From contig NZ_JAGIOP010000002.1 of NCBI RefSeq assembly GCF_017876775.1, positions 1,674,001-1,738,000 on the forward strand: a DNA stretch of 64,000 nucleotides, written 5' to 3'. A model generated the notes under the pieces. The model saw only the letters and a list, made by a program, of their open reading frames with translations, made no database searches and had not been told where the DNA came from. The position numbers and the translations under genes were made by a program. This document shows, in pieces, positions 43,954-53,078 of the stretch (the first letter of the stretch is position 1; each line of letters starts with the position of its first letter). This stretch comes from Mycolicibacterium lutetiense. GTDB lineage: Bacteria; Actinomycetota; Actinomycetes; Mycobacteriales; Mycobacteriaceae.

Positions 43954-45069
43954 ATGACGATCAGCGTGACCGAGCGCGCGGAACTGGCCGCCGCGGTCTC
44001 CGAGCTGCTGCACGACGAGTGCACTGAGCAGGACGTGCGCCGGGTGATGGGCAGCGACGACGGATTCGACCGCGAGTTGTGGCACAAGCTCGCCGCCCAG
44101 GGAGTCACCGGCCTGCTGGTCGACAGCGAGTACGGCGGCGTCGGCCTGGGCGGCCTCGAACTTGAGGCCGTCGCCGAGGCGACCGGGGCCGCACTGCTCC
44201 CGGCACCCTTCCTGTCCAGCGTGGTGTTGGCGTCGGCGCTGATCGGGGCAGCAGGTACCGACGCCGACAAGCAACGTCTGCTTCCGAGTCTCGTTGCCGG
44301 AACCTCGGTGGGGACGGTCGCGCTGACCGGTGCCCGCGGGACGTGGGCGCCGGAGGGCGTCGCGGTACGTGCCGCGTCGGCCGACATCAAGGAGGGCGCT
44401 GACCACACCCTGACCGGCAACGCGCACTACGTCATCCACGGTCAGGTTGCCGACCTGATCCTGGTCGTGGCCCGCATCAACGGAGACTTCGGCATCTTCG
44501 AGGTCGCCCCCGACGCCGAGGGTTTCGTGCGCACGGCCGCAACGGTTTTCGACCCGACCGTGCCGCTGTCGACCTACACGTTCGACGCCACCCCGGCCCG
44601 TCGTCTCGGCACCTCGGGATGGGACGCGGTGCGCCACGCCCTCGACCTCGCGTTGATCGCACTGGCCGGCGAACAGGTCGGCGGGGCCCGGCGAATCTTC
44701 GACATCACCGTCGATTACCTCAAGACCCGGATCCAGTTCGGCCGCCCCATCGGCAGCTTCCAGGCGCTCAAACACATGGCCGCCGACCTGCTGGTGCAAG
44801 TGGAATCGGCTACCTCGGCCGCCCAGCACGCCGCGGCCGAACATGACGCGGGTAGCGAAAAGGCCAGTGGAGCAATTGGTCTGGCCGGGTTTACATGTGC
44901 CGAGGCCTACCACACCACCGCCATGTCGGCGATCCAGATGCACGGCGGTATCGCTTTCACCTGGGAACACCCCGCACACCTGTTCCTGCGCCGGGCCCGC
45001 ACCGGCCTGCAACTGCTCGGCGGCTCGGGGTTGCACCGCGAGCGCTACCTCTCGGCGAAAGGCGCCTGA
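43954..45069 (+). CDS. Acyl-CoA dehydrogenase (FadE-like), first of an operon
   Basis: A 371-residue protein. ATG 43954 has GAGGAAGG upstream. Family marks are TGLLVDSEYGGVGLGGLELE, VHAL-type linker, and KTRIQFGRPIGSFQALKHMA; the C-terminal MHGGIAFTWEHPAHLFLRRA matches the small-subunit type of FadE heteromers. It lies 2 bases before a second fadE gene, so the two probably form one enzyme. Substrate unknown. Confidence 0.88.
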   Translation: MTISVTERAELAAAVSELLHDECTEQDVRRVMGSDDGFDRELWHKLAAQGVTGLLVDSEYGGVGLGGLELEAVAEATGAALLPAPFLSSVVLASALIGAAGTDADKQRLLPSLVAGTSVGTVALTGARGTWAPEGVAVRAASADIKEGADHTLTGNAHYVIHGQVADLILVVARINGDFGIFEVAPDAEGFVRTAATVFDPTVPLSTYTFDATPARRLGTSGWDAVRHALDLALIALAGEQVGGARRIFDITVDYLKTRIQFGRPIGSFQALKHMAADLLVQVESATSAAQHAAAEHDAGSEKASGAIGLAGFTCAEAYHTTAMSAIQMHGGIAFTWEHPAHLFLRRARTGLQLLGGSGLHRERYLSAKGA

Positions 45070-45071
45070 CG

Positions 45072-46268
45072 ATGACCGCCAAGGACCTGCCCAGCGCCGA
45101 TGAACTGCGCGCCGAGGTACACGACTGGCTCGCCCAGAACTGGGTCGGACTACCGAAATCGACCGATCCGTGGGTCAGCTCGCCCGAGAAGGTGGCGTGG
45201 CTGCAGAAGGTTCTCGACGCGGGCTACGCAGTGCCGACATACCCCACCAATTGGTTCGGGCGGGAGTACCCGAATGCGCTGGCCGCGGTGATCGAGCAGG
45301 AATTCCGGGCGGTCAAGGCGCCCGGTGCGCGCCAGGACAAATACAGCATCCCGGCCAACACCGCGCTCAAGTTCGGCACCGATCAACTCAAGACCGACCT
45401 GGTGCGTGACTTCCTGACCGAGCGGATCCGCACCTGCCTGCTCTACAGCGAGCCCGGCGCCGGATCGGATCTGGCGGCCGTGCGCACCACCGCGGTGCGC
45501 GACGGCGACGAGTGGGTGGTCAACGGACAGAAGGTGTGGACGTCGGGAGCCACCACCGCCGAGTACGCGCTGCTGATCGCCCGCACCGACTGGGACGTGC
45601 CCAAGCACAAGGGCTTGAGCTTCTTCATGATTCCGATGCGCCAGCCCGGCATCGATGTGCGTCCACTGGTGCAGGTCACCGGAGAATCGCACTTCAACGA
45701 GGTGTTCATCACCGACGCGCGCGTGTCGGACGCCTACCTGCTCGGCGGTGAGGGCAACGGGTGGCGGGTGCTGCAGACCGCGCTGGCCTACGAACGGTCG
45801 ATCATGGGCGACGGCGGACGCGGCTCGCGCAACCGGACCCGGGCCGACGACCTCATCGGCCTGGCCCGCGAGCACGGCCGCCTGGAGGATCCGGCGGTCC
45901 GCGAGAAGCTGGCCGACGTGCTGGCGTTGCGGGAACTCAACTCGCTCAACAACGCCCGGGCCAAAGCCGCTGCGGCGCAGGGCACGTCCAGCTCGATCAT
46001 GTCGCTGGGCAAGCTGGCGATGTCGACCATCCTGCACGCCGAGGCGCGCCTCAAGACCGAGATCATCGGCGCTGAAGCACTTCTGGCCGGTCCCGACAAT
46101 CCCGAGGCCGACGACATCAACTTCCTGACCCTCAACGCGTTCTTCACGTCGATCGGCGGCGGCACCGACCAGATCCAGCGCACCATCATCGGCGAGCGCG
46201 TCCTCGGTCTGGCCAAGGAACCCGAGGTCGATCGCGACATCCCCTTCCGCCAGGCCCGCCGGAGCTGA
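45072..46268 (+). CDS. Acyl-CoA dehydrogenase (FadE-like), second subunit
   Basis: A 398-residue protein. CLLYSEPGAGSDLAAVRTTA and VVNGQKVWTSGATTAEYALL form the flavin and substrate region; SIGGGTDQIQRTIIGERVLG is the C-terminal signature. Start ATG 45072 is 2 bases after the previous stop. Together with its neighbours (FadE, CoA transferase, LysR) it suggests a catabolic module for a CoA-activated acid, possibly a terpenoid, steroid or aromatic side chain. Confidence 0.9.
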   Translation: MTAKDLPSADELRAEVHDWLAQNWVGLPKSTDPWVSSPEKVAWLQKVLDAGYAVPTYPTNWFGREYPNALAAVIEQEFRAVKAPGARQDKYSIPANTALKFGTDQLKTDLVRDFLTERIRTCLLYSEPGAGSDLAAVRTTAVRDGDEWVVNGQKVWTSGATTAEYALLIARTDWDVPKHKGLSFFMIPMRQPGIDVRPLVQVTGESHFNEVFITDARVSDAYLLGGEGNGWRVLQTALAYERSIMGDGGRGSRNRTRADDLIGLAREHGRLEDPAVREKLADVLALRELNSLNNARAKAAAAQGTSSSIMSLGKLAMSTILHAEARLKTEIIGAEALLAGPDNPEADDINFLTLNAFFTSIGGGTDQIQRTIIGERVLGLAKEPEVDRDIPFRQARRS

Positions 46269-46271
46269 AAA

Positions 46272-48716
46272 GTGGCCAACCCGAACATCTATGACCCGCC
46301 GCTGGCCGGCGTTCGCATCCTCGACCTGTCCCGTGGTCCGATGACGGCGGTGGGGCGCTTGCTGGCCGATCTCGGCGCCTCGGTAACCCAGGTGCACCTG
46401 TCCGGTGTCACCGAGGAGCCCGACGATCGCCTCGCCGCGGGTGTCGGGGTCGACCCCGACTCGGTGAGCATCGCGATCAACCGACACGGCCTGAGTTCGG
46501 TCGTCATCGATCCGTCGATCCCCGACGACCGCCGACGCTGGATTCACCAGCTGGCCGGGGCCGACATCCTGATCGAGGACACCCGCCCCGGCTCGGCTGC
46601 AGAGAAAGCCTTGGCGGCGCGCGATATTCACGCTGAACACCCGGGCCTGGTGATCCTGTCGCTCAGCGATTTCGGCCGTGAGACCAGCTACCGCGGCTGG
46701 CACGCCACCACCCCCGTGCTCCACGCCCTCACCAGTGAGCTGTCCCGCTCGGGCATCCCGGGACGCGAACCCCTGGTACCACCGGCTGCGCAACTGCCCT
46801 ATCACGTGGCGGCGGCACAGGCCGCGGTGATGACGATCAGTGTGTACCTGGACCGGTTGCGCACCGGCGAAGGCGATCTCATCGACTTCTCGATTCTCGA
46901 CGGGGCCATGCAGACGCTCGATCCCCCACACGGAACGGTGGGCACGGCCTCGGCCGGGGTCGCATTGAGCGCTCAACGCCGCGACTGGAACGCCGAACGT
47001 CTGCGGTACCCGATCATCGCCTGCAAGGACGGGCATGTGCGGATCTGCCTGCTGGCAAAACGTCAGTGGCACGGCATGTTCGAGTGGATGGGCCGGCCCG
47101 AGCAGTTCGCCGACCCCTCGTTCGACCGGCTGCGGGTGCGGTTCGGCTCACCGGAGCTGCTGGCCGCCATCGGCCGGTTCTGCGCCGGGCAGACCCGGGC
47201 CGAGTTGGAGGTCGCCGGCCAGCGCCACGGCGTACCGACGGCGGCCGTGCTGACGCTGGCCGAAACCCTCGGCACCGAACAGGTCATGAGCCGCGGGTAC
47301 TTCCACGAGGTGGAACTGGCCCCGGGGATGTCAGCACCCGTGCCGGCCGGTGTCGTCGAGATCGACGGGCACCGGGCCAACGCGCTGACCCGATCCGACC
47401 ACGAGGCCGACCGACGCCCGCGCCACATCGACGTGGCACCGCTACTCGCCGGCCGCCCCCGCCGAAACGAAGGCCTTCCACTGGAGGGTTTACGCGTACT
47501 GGATCTCGGCGTGATCGTCGTCGGGTCCGACACCGGACGGCTGTTCGGCGACCTCGGCGCCGATGTCATCAAGATCGAGAATTCCGCGTTCCCGGACGGT
47601 CTGCGCGGCAGCCTGACCTCGGTGTCGCCGACCTACGCCGCCGGTCACCGCAACAAGCGTTCGATCGGCATCGATCTGCGGATCCCGCGGGGCCGGGCCT
47701 TGGCGCACCATTTGGTCGCGATGTCCGACGTCGTGCTGACCAACTTCAAACCGGGGGTGGCCGAGTCGCTGGGAATGGACTATCAGACCTTGCAGGAGCA
47801 CAACCCTGGCATCGTGGTGGTGGACAGTTCGGCATTCGGGCCCACCGGGCCATGGGCGAAGCGGATGGGCTACGGCCCGCTGGTACGCGCGGCGGCAGGG
47901 TTCACCGACCTGTGGGTGTACCCGGATGAACCGGAGTCGTTCTGCGACACCGTCACCGTCTACCCCGACCACGTGGCCGCCCGGATCGGTGCCCTCGGCG
48001 CGCTGGCTCTGTTGCTGCGCCGCGAGCGCACCGGGACCGGTGGGTCTGCCAGCGTCGCGCAGTCGGAGGTGATGCTGAGCCATCTGGCCGGCGAGATCGC
48101 GGCCGACGTCCTGGCGCGTCGTGGGCACGAACCTTCGGCCCGAGCAGTCCACGATGCCCCGTGGGGCCTGTTCCCGGCTGCCGGCGAGGACACCTGGCTC
48201 GCGGTCACCGTGCGCGATGACGCGGATTGGGGCGCGCTGTGCCGGTCGATCGACCGCCCGGACCTGGGCGCCGACCCACAGCTGGGCACCCGTGCCGGCC
48301 GGGACGCTCACCGCGGCCGCATCGACGAGGCCGTACGGGCCTGGACGTCACAACGCCGGGCTACCGAAGCGATGAACCTACTGCAGTCGGCCGGCGTGCC
48401 GGCCGGAGCAGCGCTCCATGCCGACGACGTCGCCCGCTGGGACTACTACGTGCAGCGGCGCACGTTCCGCGAGGAACTGCACCCCCACGCCGACGAGCCG
48501 TTCACCATGGAGAACGTGCAGATCCATTCGGATCGCATCGCTGACCCGCCGCTGCGGCAGGCACCGTTGCTCGGCGAGCAGACCCGCGACATCGCCGCCG
48601 AACTGTTGGGCCTGGACGACACCGACATCGCTGAGCTGATCGCCACCGGCGTGCTTGAAGTCCCGCAGAGCGCCGACCGCGGGCGGTCCGAACAGCCAGA
48701 GCCCGCCGGACACTGA
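46272..48716 (+). CDS. Tandem CaiB/BaiF (family III) CoA transferase
   Basis: An 814-residue protein built of two family III CoA-transferase domains. The first (1-390) starts LAGVRILDLSRGPMTAVGRL; the second (about 398-800) starts LEGLRVLDLGVIVVGSDTGR with FGDLGADVIKIEN, the typical motif and the likely active half. Family III enzymes move CoA between acids. GTG 46272 is 3 bases after the fadE stop. The first half appears degenerate around DADVIKIE (LGASVTQVHL), so it may be structural. Confidence 0.87.
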   Translation: MANPNIYDPPLAGVRILDLSRGPMTAVGRLLADLGASVTQVHLSGVTEEPDDRLAAGVGVDPDSVSIAINRHGLSSVVIDPSIPDDRRRWIHQLAGADILIEDTRPGSAAEKALAARDIHAEHPGLVILSLSDFGRETSYRGWHATTPVLHALTSELSRSGIPGREPLVPPAAQLPYHVAAAQAAVMTISVYLDRLRTGEGDLIDFSILDGAMQTLDPPHGTVGTASAGVALSAQRRDWNAERLRYPIIACKDGHVRICLLAKRQWHGMFEWMGRPEQFADPSFDRLRVRFGSPELLAAIGRFCAGQTRAELEVAGQRHGVPTAAVLTLAETLGTEQVMSRGYFHEVELAPGMSAPVPAGVVEIDGHRANALTRSDHEADRRPRHIDVAPLLAGRPRRNEGLPLEGLRVLDLGVIVVGSDTGRLFGDLGADVIKIENSAFPDGLRGSLTSVSPTYAAGHRNKRSIGIDLRIPRGRALAHHLVAMSDVVLTNFKPGVAESLGMDYQTLQEHNPGIVVVDSSAFGPTGPWAKRMGYGPLVRAAAGFTDLWVYPDEPESFCDTVTVYPDHVAARIGALGALALLLRRERTGTGGSASVAQSEVMLSHLAGEIAADVLARRGHEPSARAVHDAPWGLFPAAGEDTWLAVTVRDDADWGALCRSIDRPDLGADPQLGTRAGRDAHRGRIDEAVRAWTSQRRATEAMNLLQSAGVPAGAALHADDVARWDYYVQRRTFREELHPHADEPFTMENVQIHSDRIADPPLRQAPLLGEQTRDIAAELLGLDDTDIAELIATGVLEVPQSADRGRSEQPEPAGH

Positions 48717-48774
48717 TCGCGCGTCTCGTACGATTCGTGGGTCACCCCGCCCACGTCACGCCGGAAAAGACCGC

Positions 48775-49695
48775 ATGGACTTCACCAGACTCTCCTACTT
48801 CGTGGCGGTCGCCGAGGAGCTGCATTTCAAGCGGGCCGCCGACCGGCTGATGATCACGCCGCCGCCGCTGAGCAAGCAGATCAAGCTGCTGGAGAAGGAG
48901 CTCGGCGGGCAACTCTTCGAGCGCAACTACCACGAGGTCCGGCTGACATCGCTGGGCGCCAAACTGCTCGGCCCGGCGCGCGAAATCCTGCGCCAGGTCG
49001 ATGAAATGAAGGCCACCGCGACCCGGCTCACCGAGGGAGCCGCGACGGTCCGGGTGGGGGCGACCGCCTATGCGCCGTCGGATTTCGTGGCGCAGGTCCA
49101 GACCGCCGTCGCGAACCTGGCGGTGCCCACGGAATTCAGCGTTCCCGGGTCAGCTGCCGAGGTGACGGCCAAGCTGGTGTCCGGCCATCTCGACCTCGGG
49201 CTGATCCATCTGCCCACCGCCGACAAGCGGCTGCAGTACCGGGTGGTGGCGACCTTCCAGGGCGCGGTGGCGGTGCGTTTCGACGATCCGCTGGCCACCA
49301 AGGAGCTGGTGTCGATCGCGGAGCTGCGCGATCGCGACGTGGTGATCGACTTCGCCCGGCCCAATCCGGTCATGCTGGCCGGGCTGACCCGTGCCCTCCA
49401 CGCGCGTGGGGTGACCCGCATCGTGCGCACCACCAACCAGTTCGGCGGCGAACTGGAGATGGCCGCCCAGGTGTTCAACCGCCACCTCGTCGCGGTGGTG
49501 CCGTACGCGCCCGAGTCACTGATCGGCAAGATCTTCTCGCCGCCGGAGTTCACGCTCGTACCCATCGACGAGACCACCTGGGCGCCGGCCCGGATCGCCC
49601 TGGCCTGGGTGCCGGAGCGTGTGAAGGATCCGGCCGGGATCGAAGCGCTGGTGGCTGAGCTCACGATCGCCCTGGCCCGGGGACGGGCGCAGTAG
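48775..49695 (+). CDS. LysR-family regulator
   Basis: A 306-residue regulator. The helix-turn-helix is MDFTRLSYFVAVAEELHFKR, AADRLMITPPPLSKQIKLLE, and the ligand domain follows from residue 90. It is downstream of the fadE-fadE-CoA transferase genes by 58 bases and may control them in response to the substrate. Start ATG 48775. Confidence 0.9.
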   Translation: MDFTRLSYFVAVAEELHFKRAADRLMITPPPLSKQIKLLEKELGGQLFERNYHEVRLTSLGAKLLGPAREILRQVDEMKATATRLTEGAATVRVGATAYAPSDFVAQVQTAVANLAVPTEFSVPGSAAEVTAKLVSGHLDLGLIHLPTADKRLQYRVVATFQGAVAVRFDDPLATKELVSIAELRDRDVVIDFARPNPVMLAGLTRALHARGVTRIVRTTNQFGGELEMAAQVFNRHLVAVVPYAPESLIGKIFSPPEFTLVPIDETTWAPARIALAWVPERVKDPAGIEALVAELTIALARGRAQ

Positions 49696-49698
49696 TGT
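49693..49698 (+). promoter_or_regulatory. -10 box of the VanY-type peptidase gene
   Basis: TAGTGT lies 7 bases before GTG 49706 and contains the stop codon of the lysR gene, so the downstream gene has its own leaderless-type promoter. Confidence 0.4.
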
Positions 49699-49705
49699 GG
49701 TCCCG

Positions 49706-50260
49706 GTGATGCCGATGATGGTGGGTGCAACGGTGGCCTCGGGTGTCGCCGCACTGGTGACCCTGTTCGGCACGTCCGCCCCGTCCCCTCAGATCCGGCT
49801 GGTCGACGACACCGTCCCGATGACCCAAGGTGACGGCTCGCTGCCCGACGGGCAGGTCCTGACCCCGTTCGACGTGCAGAACCCGGCGATCGGCCGGTTG
49901 GACCCGCGCCTGCTGGCCGCTGTTCAGAACGCCGCCAACGCCGCGGCCGCCGACGGCGTCACCATGACGATCAATTCAGGGTGGCGGTCGGCCGACTTCC
50001 AGCAGTCACTTCTCGATCAGGCCGTGCAGACGTACGGCAGCCTCGCGGCTGCCCGCCAGTACGTGCAGACGTCGACGGCGTCCCGGCACGTGACCGGTGA
50101 AGCGGTCGACGTCGGGGGCCCCCAGGCCGATCACTGGCTGATCGCCAATGGCGCACGCTTCGGGCTGTGCCAGATCTACGCCAACGAGCTGTGGCACTTC
50201 GAGCTCGTCGCTGATCCAGCGGGCACCTGTCCCCCGCTGCAGCCCAACGCTGCGGGCTGA
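49706..50260 (+). CDS. M15B (VanY-type) D,D-carboxypeptidase, exported
   Basis: About 184 residues. A hydrophobic N-terminus (MMVGATVASGVAALVTLFG) serves as signal or anchor. The zinc motifs are SRHVTGEAVDVG (SxHxxGxAxD) and NELWHFEL (ExxWHxE), and SGWRSADFQQSLL is the substrate arginine region. It should remove the last D-alanine of peptidoglycan stem peptides. ATG 49709 is the alternative start. Confidence 0.85.
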   Translation: MMPMMVGATVASGVAALVTLFGTSAPSPQIRLVDDTVPMTQGDGSLPDGQVLTPFDVQNPAIGRLDPRLLAAVQNAANAAAADGVTMTINSGWRSADFQQSLLDQAVQTYGSLAAARQYVQTSTASRHVTGEAVDVGGPQADHWLIANGARFGLCQIYANELWHFELVADPAGTCPPLQPNAAG

Positions 50261-50261
50261 C

Positions 50262-50411
50262 CTATTCGGTGACCGGCACCATGTCGGCGCCGCATGTGCA
50301 TTTGTAATTGCTTTCGGGGCCTTTGCAATGGCATTCGGACTCGACGCGGATCCGGCACCCACAGCCCTCGTGAGCACAGGTCAGCACGGTCCCTGCCGGG
50401 ACGACGCTCAT
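50262..50411 (-). CDS. mymT: Copper metallothionein, MymT-like
   Basis: A 49-residue protein with seven cysteines arranged TC-GC-GC-EC-HC-KC-TC, in LTCAHEGCGCRIRVESECHC then YKCTCG. This matches the pattern of M. tuberculosis MymT, which binds up to six Cu(I) in a solvent-shielded core. AAGGAG lies 8 bases before ATG 50411. No TACCC-type RicR operator was recognised upstream. It converges on the vanY-type gene with a 1-base gap. Confidence 0.85.
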   Translation of the reverse strand: MSVVPAGTVLTCAHEGCGCRIRVESECHCKGPESNYKCTCGADMVPVTE

Positions 50412-50508
50412 GGTTCTTCTCCTTGTCTGGCGCAGTCGATGGCACTGTCCCCCCATCGTCCGCCTGTTACTGCCCTGCACCGTCGAAATCAGGACAACCG
50501 GGTCGGCC

Positions 50509-50514
50509 TATCGT
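50509..50514 (+). promoter_or_regulatory. -10 box of the Rv3224-like SDR gene, leaderless geometry
   Basis: TATCGT lies 6 bases before the ATG at 50521. Confidence 0.45.
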
Positions 50515-50520
50515 GTCTCT

Positions 50521-51369
50521 ATGACTCTGTCCGGGAAGACCATGTTCATCTCCGGCGCCAGCCGCGGTATCGGCCTGGCGATCGCCAAGAAGGCCGCCGC
50601 CGACGGCGCCAACATCGCGCTGGTCGCCAAGACCGCCGAACCGCATCCCAAGCTCGAGGGCACCGTTTACACCGCGGCCAAGGAGATCGAGGAGGCCGGT
50701 GGGCAGGCCCTGCCCATCGTCGGTGACGTGCGTGATGGTGACTCGGTTGCCGCTGCGGTTGCCAAGGCCGTCGAGCAGTTCGGCGGCATCGACATCTGCG
50801 TCAACAACGCCTCGGCGATCAACCTCGGCTCCATCGAGGACGTACCGCTCAAGCGCTTCGATTTGATGAACGGAATCCAGATCCGTGGCACCTACGCGGT
50901 GTCGCAGGCCTGCATCCCGCACATGAAGGGCCGGGAGAACCCGCACATCCTGACCCTGTCCCCGCCGATCCGGCTGGAGTCCGAGTGGCTCAAGCCGACC
51001 GCGTACATGATGGCCAAGTTCGGAATGACGCTGTGCGCGTTGGGTATCGCCGAAGAGATGCGTGAGGCCGGGATCGCGTCGAACACGCTGTGGCCGCGCA
51101 CACTGGTGGCCACAGCCGCGGTCCAGAACCTGCTCGGCGGAGACGAGGCCATGAGCCGCGCCCGCAAGCCCGACGTCTACGCCGATGCCGCCTACGCGAT
51201 CTTCAACAAGCCGGCGCGGGAGTACACCGGGCAGAGCCTGCTGTGCGAGGACGTGCTGCTGGCCAACGGTGTCACCGATCTGTCGGTGTACGACTGCACA
51301 CCCGGCGGCGACCTCGGCGTGGACCTGTGGGTGGACACCCCCAATCCGCCCGGATACGTCCAGCCTTAG
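50521..51369 (+). CDS. Short-chain dehydrogenase (Rv3224-like)
   Basis: A 282-residue protein, equal in length to Rv3224. The cofactor loop is ISGASRGIGLAIAKKAAADG; CVNNASAINLGS is the NNA motif; YMMAKFG replaces the usual YxxxK and keeps both residues. The sequence resembles the catalytic part of HSDL2-type enzymes. Substrate unknown. ATG 50521 is the family start; a frame back to 50410 is not conserved. Confidence 0.9.
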   Translation: MTLSGKTMFISGASRGIGLAIAKKAAADGANIALVAKTAEPHPKLEGTVYTAAKEIEEAGGQALPIVGDVRDGDSVAAAVAKAVEQFGGIDICVNNASAINLGSIEDVPLKRFDLMNGIQIRGTYAVSQACIPHMKGRENPHILTLSPPIRLESEWLKPTAYMMAKFGMTLCALGIAEEMREAGIASNTLWPRTLVATAAVQNLLGGDEAMSRARKPDVYADAAYAIFNKPAREYTGQSLLCEDVLLANGVTDLSVYDCTPGGDLGVDLWVDTPNPPGYVQP

Positions 51370-51449
51370 AACTGGCCCGTCAGGCGTTTGCCCGCCTGAC
51401 AAAGCGAGAGTTCAGCGACAATCGAAAGTCGTTGCCGAGCTGCAAAAAC

Positions 51450-53078
51450 ATGAGTAATATCGAACATGTGTTCGAATTGCTGGATGTTCCGTCGCTCACC
51501 GACGCGGCACTAGTCGATGCACTGCAGAACACGACCCGCGCCGAGGCGGTCGCTGCCGCCGAACGCCTGGGGATCATCGCCGAAATCGTGACCCGGTATT
51601 GCGACGACGAGGACGACGTGTCCGCCCATCTGGCCATCGACGGGTGGGAAACTGCGGCCGCGGCGGTCAGTGCGGCCTGCAACCTGGGCCGCCACGCCGC
51701 CTCGGCACAGATGCGTATCGCCCAGGCCCTGCGCGAGCGACTGCCGAAAGTCGCCGAGGTGTTCCAGCGCGGCGAGATCTCGGCGAAAGTGATCGCCACC
51801 ATCACGTGGAACACCCAGCTCGTCGTAGACCCAGACGCGCTGGCCTTGATCGACGCCGCCCTGGCAGGAACCGCCACCAGCTACGGAACCCTGTCTGTGC
51901 ACAAGGCCGAGCAGGCAATCGATGTGTGGGTGGAGAAGTTCGACCCCGCCGCGGTCCGGCGTGGCCGCCGCGGCGCACGCGATCGCGACATCAACTTCGG
52001 TGACTCTGACGATCCCAACGGCACCGTGTCGATCTGGGGACGGTTGTTGGCCACCGACGGCGCCCTCCTCAAGAACGCGCTGACCGAGATCGCCCGCAGC
52101 GTGTGCGATGCCGACCCTCGCACCACGGCCCAGCGCCGCTCCGATGCGCTCGGGGCGTTGGCGGCCCGCGCCGAGCGGCTCACCTGCCTGTGCGGTAGCG
52201 CGGACTGCCCCGCCGCCGGCGCCGACCCCCGCTCCAGCAACGTGGTGATCTACCTGCTCACCGACACACTCCCGGCGCCCGCCGAGGAGCCCGGGCACAA
52301 CGACGCACCACCGGAGCCGCCAGAGGCAGATGATGTAACAGTCGAAAATGATTGCGCTGCAACCGAACCTACCGACAACGCTGCCCAGGCTGCCGGGAAG
52401 ACAGGCGCCAAGGACGTCGCTTCCCGCGATGCGCGGTTGCACGGCGAATCTGCAGACTTCGCCGCTGACTCCCAACCGGCCGTCACCGGCAGCCCCGCGG
52501 TCATCCTCGGCGGCGGCATCGTCCCGGCACCCTTGCTGGCCGAGTTGATCGCCACCGGCGCCACCGTGAAGCCCGTCTCCGACGCCGGCGCACGCGGCAC
52601 CGAAAACCACTACCGTCCCTCCGCGAAACTGGCGGCGTTCATCCGATTGCGCGACATGCGGTGCATGTTCCCCGGCTGCGGCGTGGCCGCACAGCATTGC
52701 GATCTCGACCACGCCACCCCGTGGCCCCAAGGTGCCACCCATCCGGGCAACCTCGGCCCCAAATGCCGAACCCACCACCTACTGAAAACGTTCCCGGCAG
52801 CCGACGGCGGTTGGACCGACGTACAACATCCCGACGGCAGCCACACCTGGACCTCCCCGACCGGACAGATCTACCACACCACCCCGTTCAGCCAGATCCT
52901 GTTCCCGCAATGGAACATCCAAACACCACCACCACCGGCCGAGCCGGCACCGGCATCGCAGCCCAACCGCGACATCAAGATGCCAACTCGCACTCGCACC
53001 AGACAACAAACCCGCACCCAACGCATCAACGCTGAACGCCGACTCAACGAAGAGGGCGGCAAAGCCCCACCGTTCTAA
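51450..53078 (+). CDS. HNH endonuclease of the 13E12 repeat (DUF222) family
   Basis: A 542-residue protein. An N-terminal DUF222 domain (about 25-260) precedes a variable acidic linker (about 270-360) and a C-terminal HNH domain: MRCMFPGCG, then DLDHATPWPQGATHPGNLGP and KCRTHHLLK. The C-terminus is basic and proline-rich. 13E12 genes occur in many copies in mycobacteria and behave like a selfish gene family; DNA cleavage is inferred from the HNH motif. It is an addition relative to the M. tuberculosis order here. Confidence 0.88.
   Translation: MSNIEHVFELLDVPSLTDAALVDALQNTTRAEAVAAAERLGIIAEIVTRYCDDEDDVSAHLAIDGWETAAAAVSAACNLGRHAASAQMRIAQALRERLPKVAEVFQRGEISAKVIATITWNTQLVVDPDALALIDAALAGTATSYGTLSVHKAEQAIDVWVEKFDPAAVRRGRRGARDRDINFGDSDDPNGTVSIWGRLLATDGALLKNALTEIARSVCDADPRTTAQRRSDALGALAARAERLTCLCGSADCPAAGADPRSSNVVIYLLTDTLPAPAEEPGHNDAPPEPPEADDVTVENDCAATEPTDNAAQAAGKTGAKDVASRDARLHGESADFAADSQPAVTGSPAVILGGGIVPAPLLAELIATGATVKPVSDAGARGTENHYRPSAKLAAFIRLRDMRCMFPGCGVAAQHCDLDHATPWPQGATHPGNLGPKCRTHHLLKTFPAADGGWTDVQHPDGSHTWTSPTGQIYHTTPFSQILFPQWNIQTPPPPAEPAPASQPNRDIKMPTRTRTRQQTRTQRINAERRLNEEGGKAPPF

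Noticed and set aside
45150..47072. A 640-codon open frame on the minus strand
   Set aside because: Antisense to the fadE and CoA transferase genes, without recognisable motifs or ribosome site.
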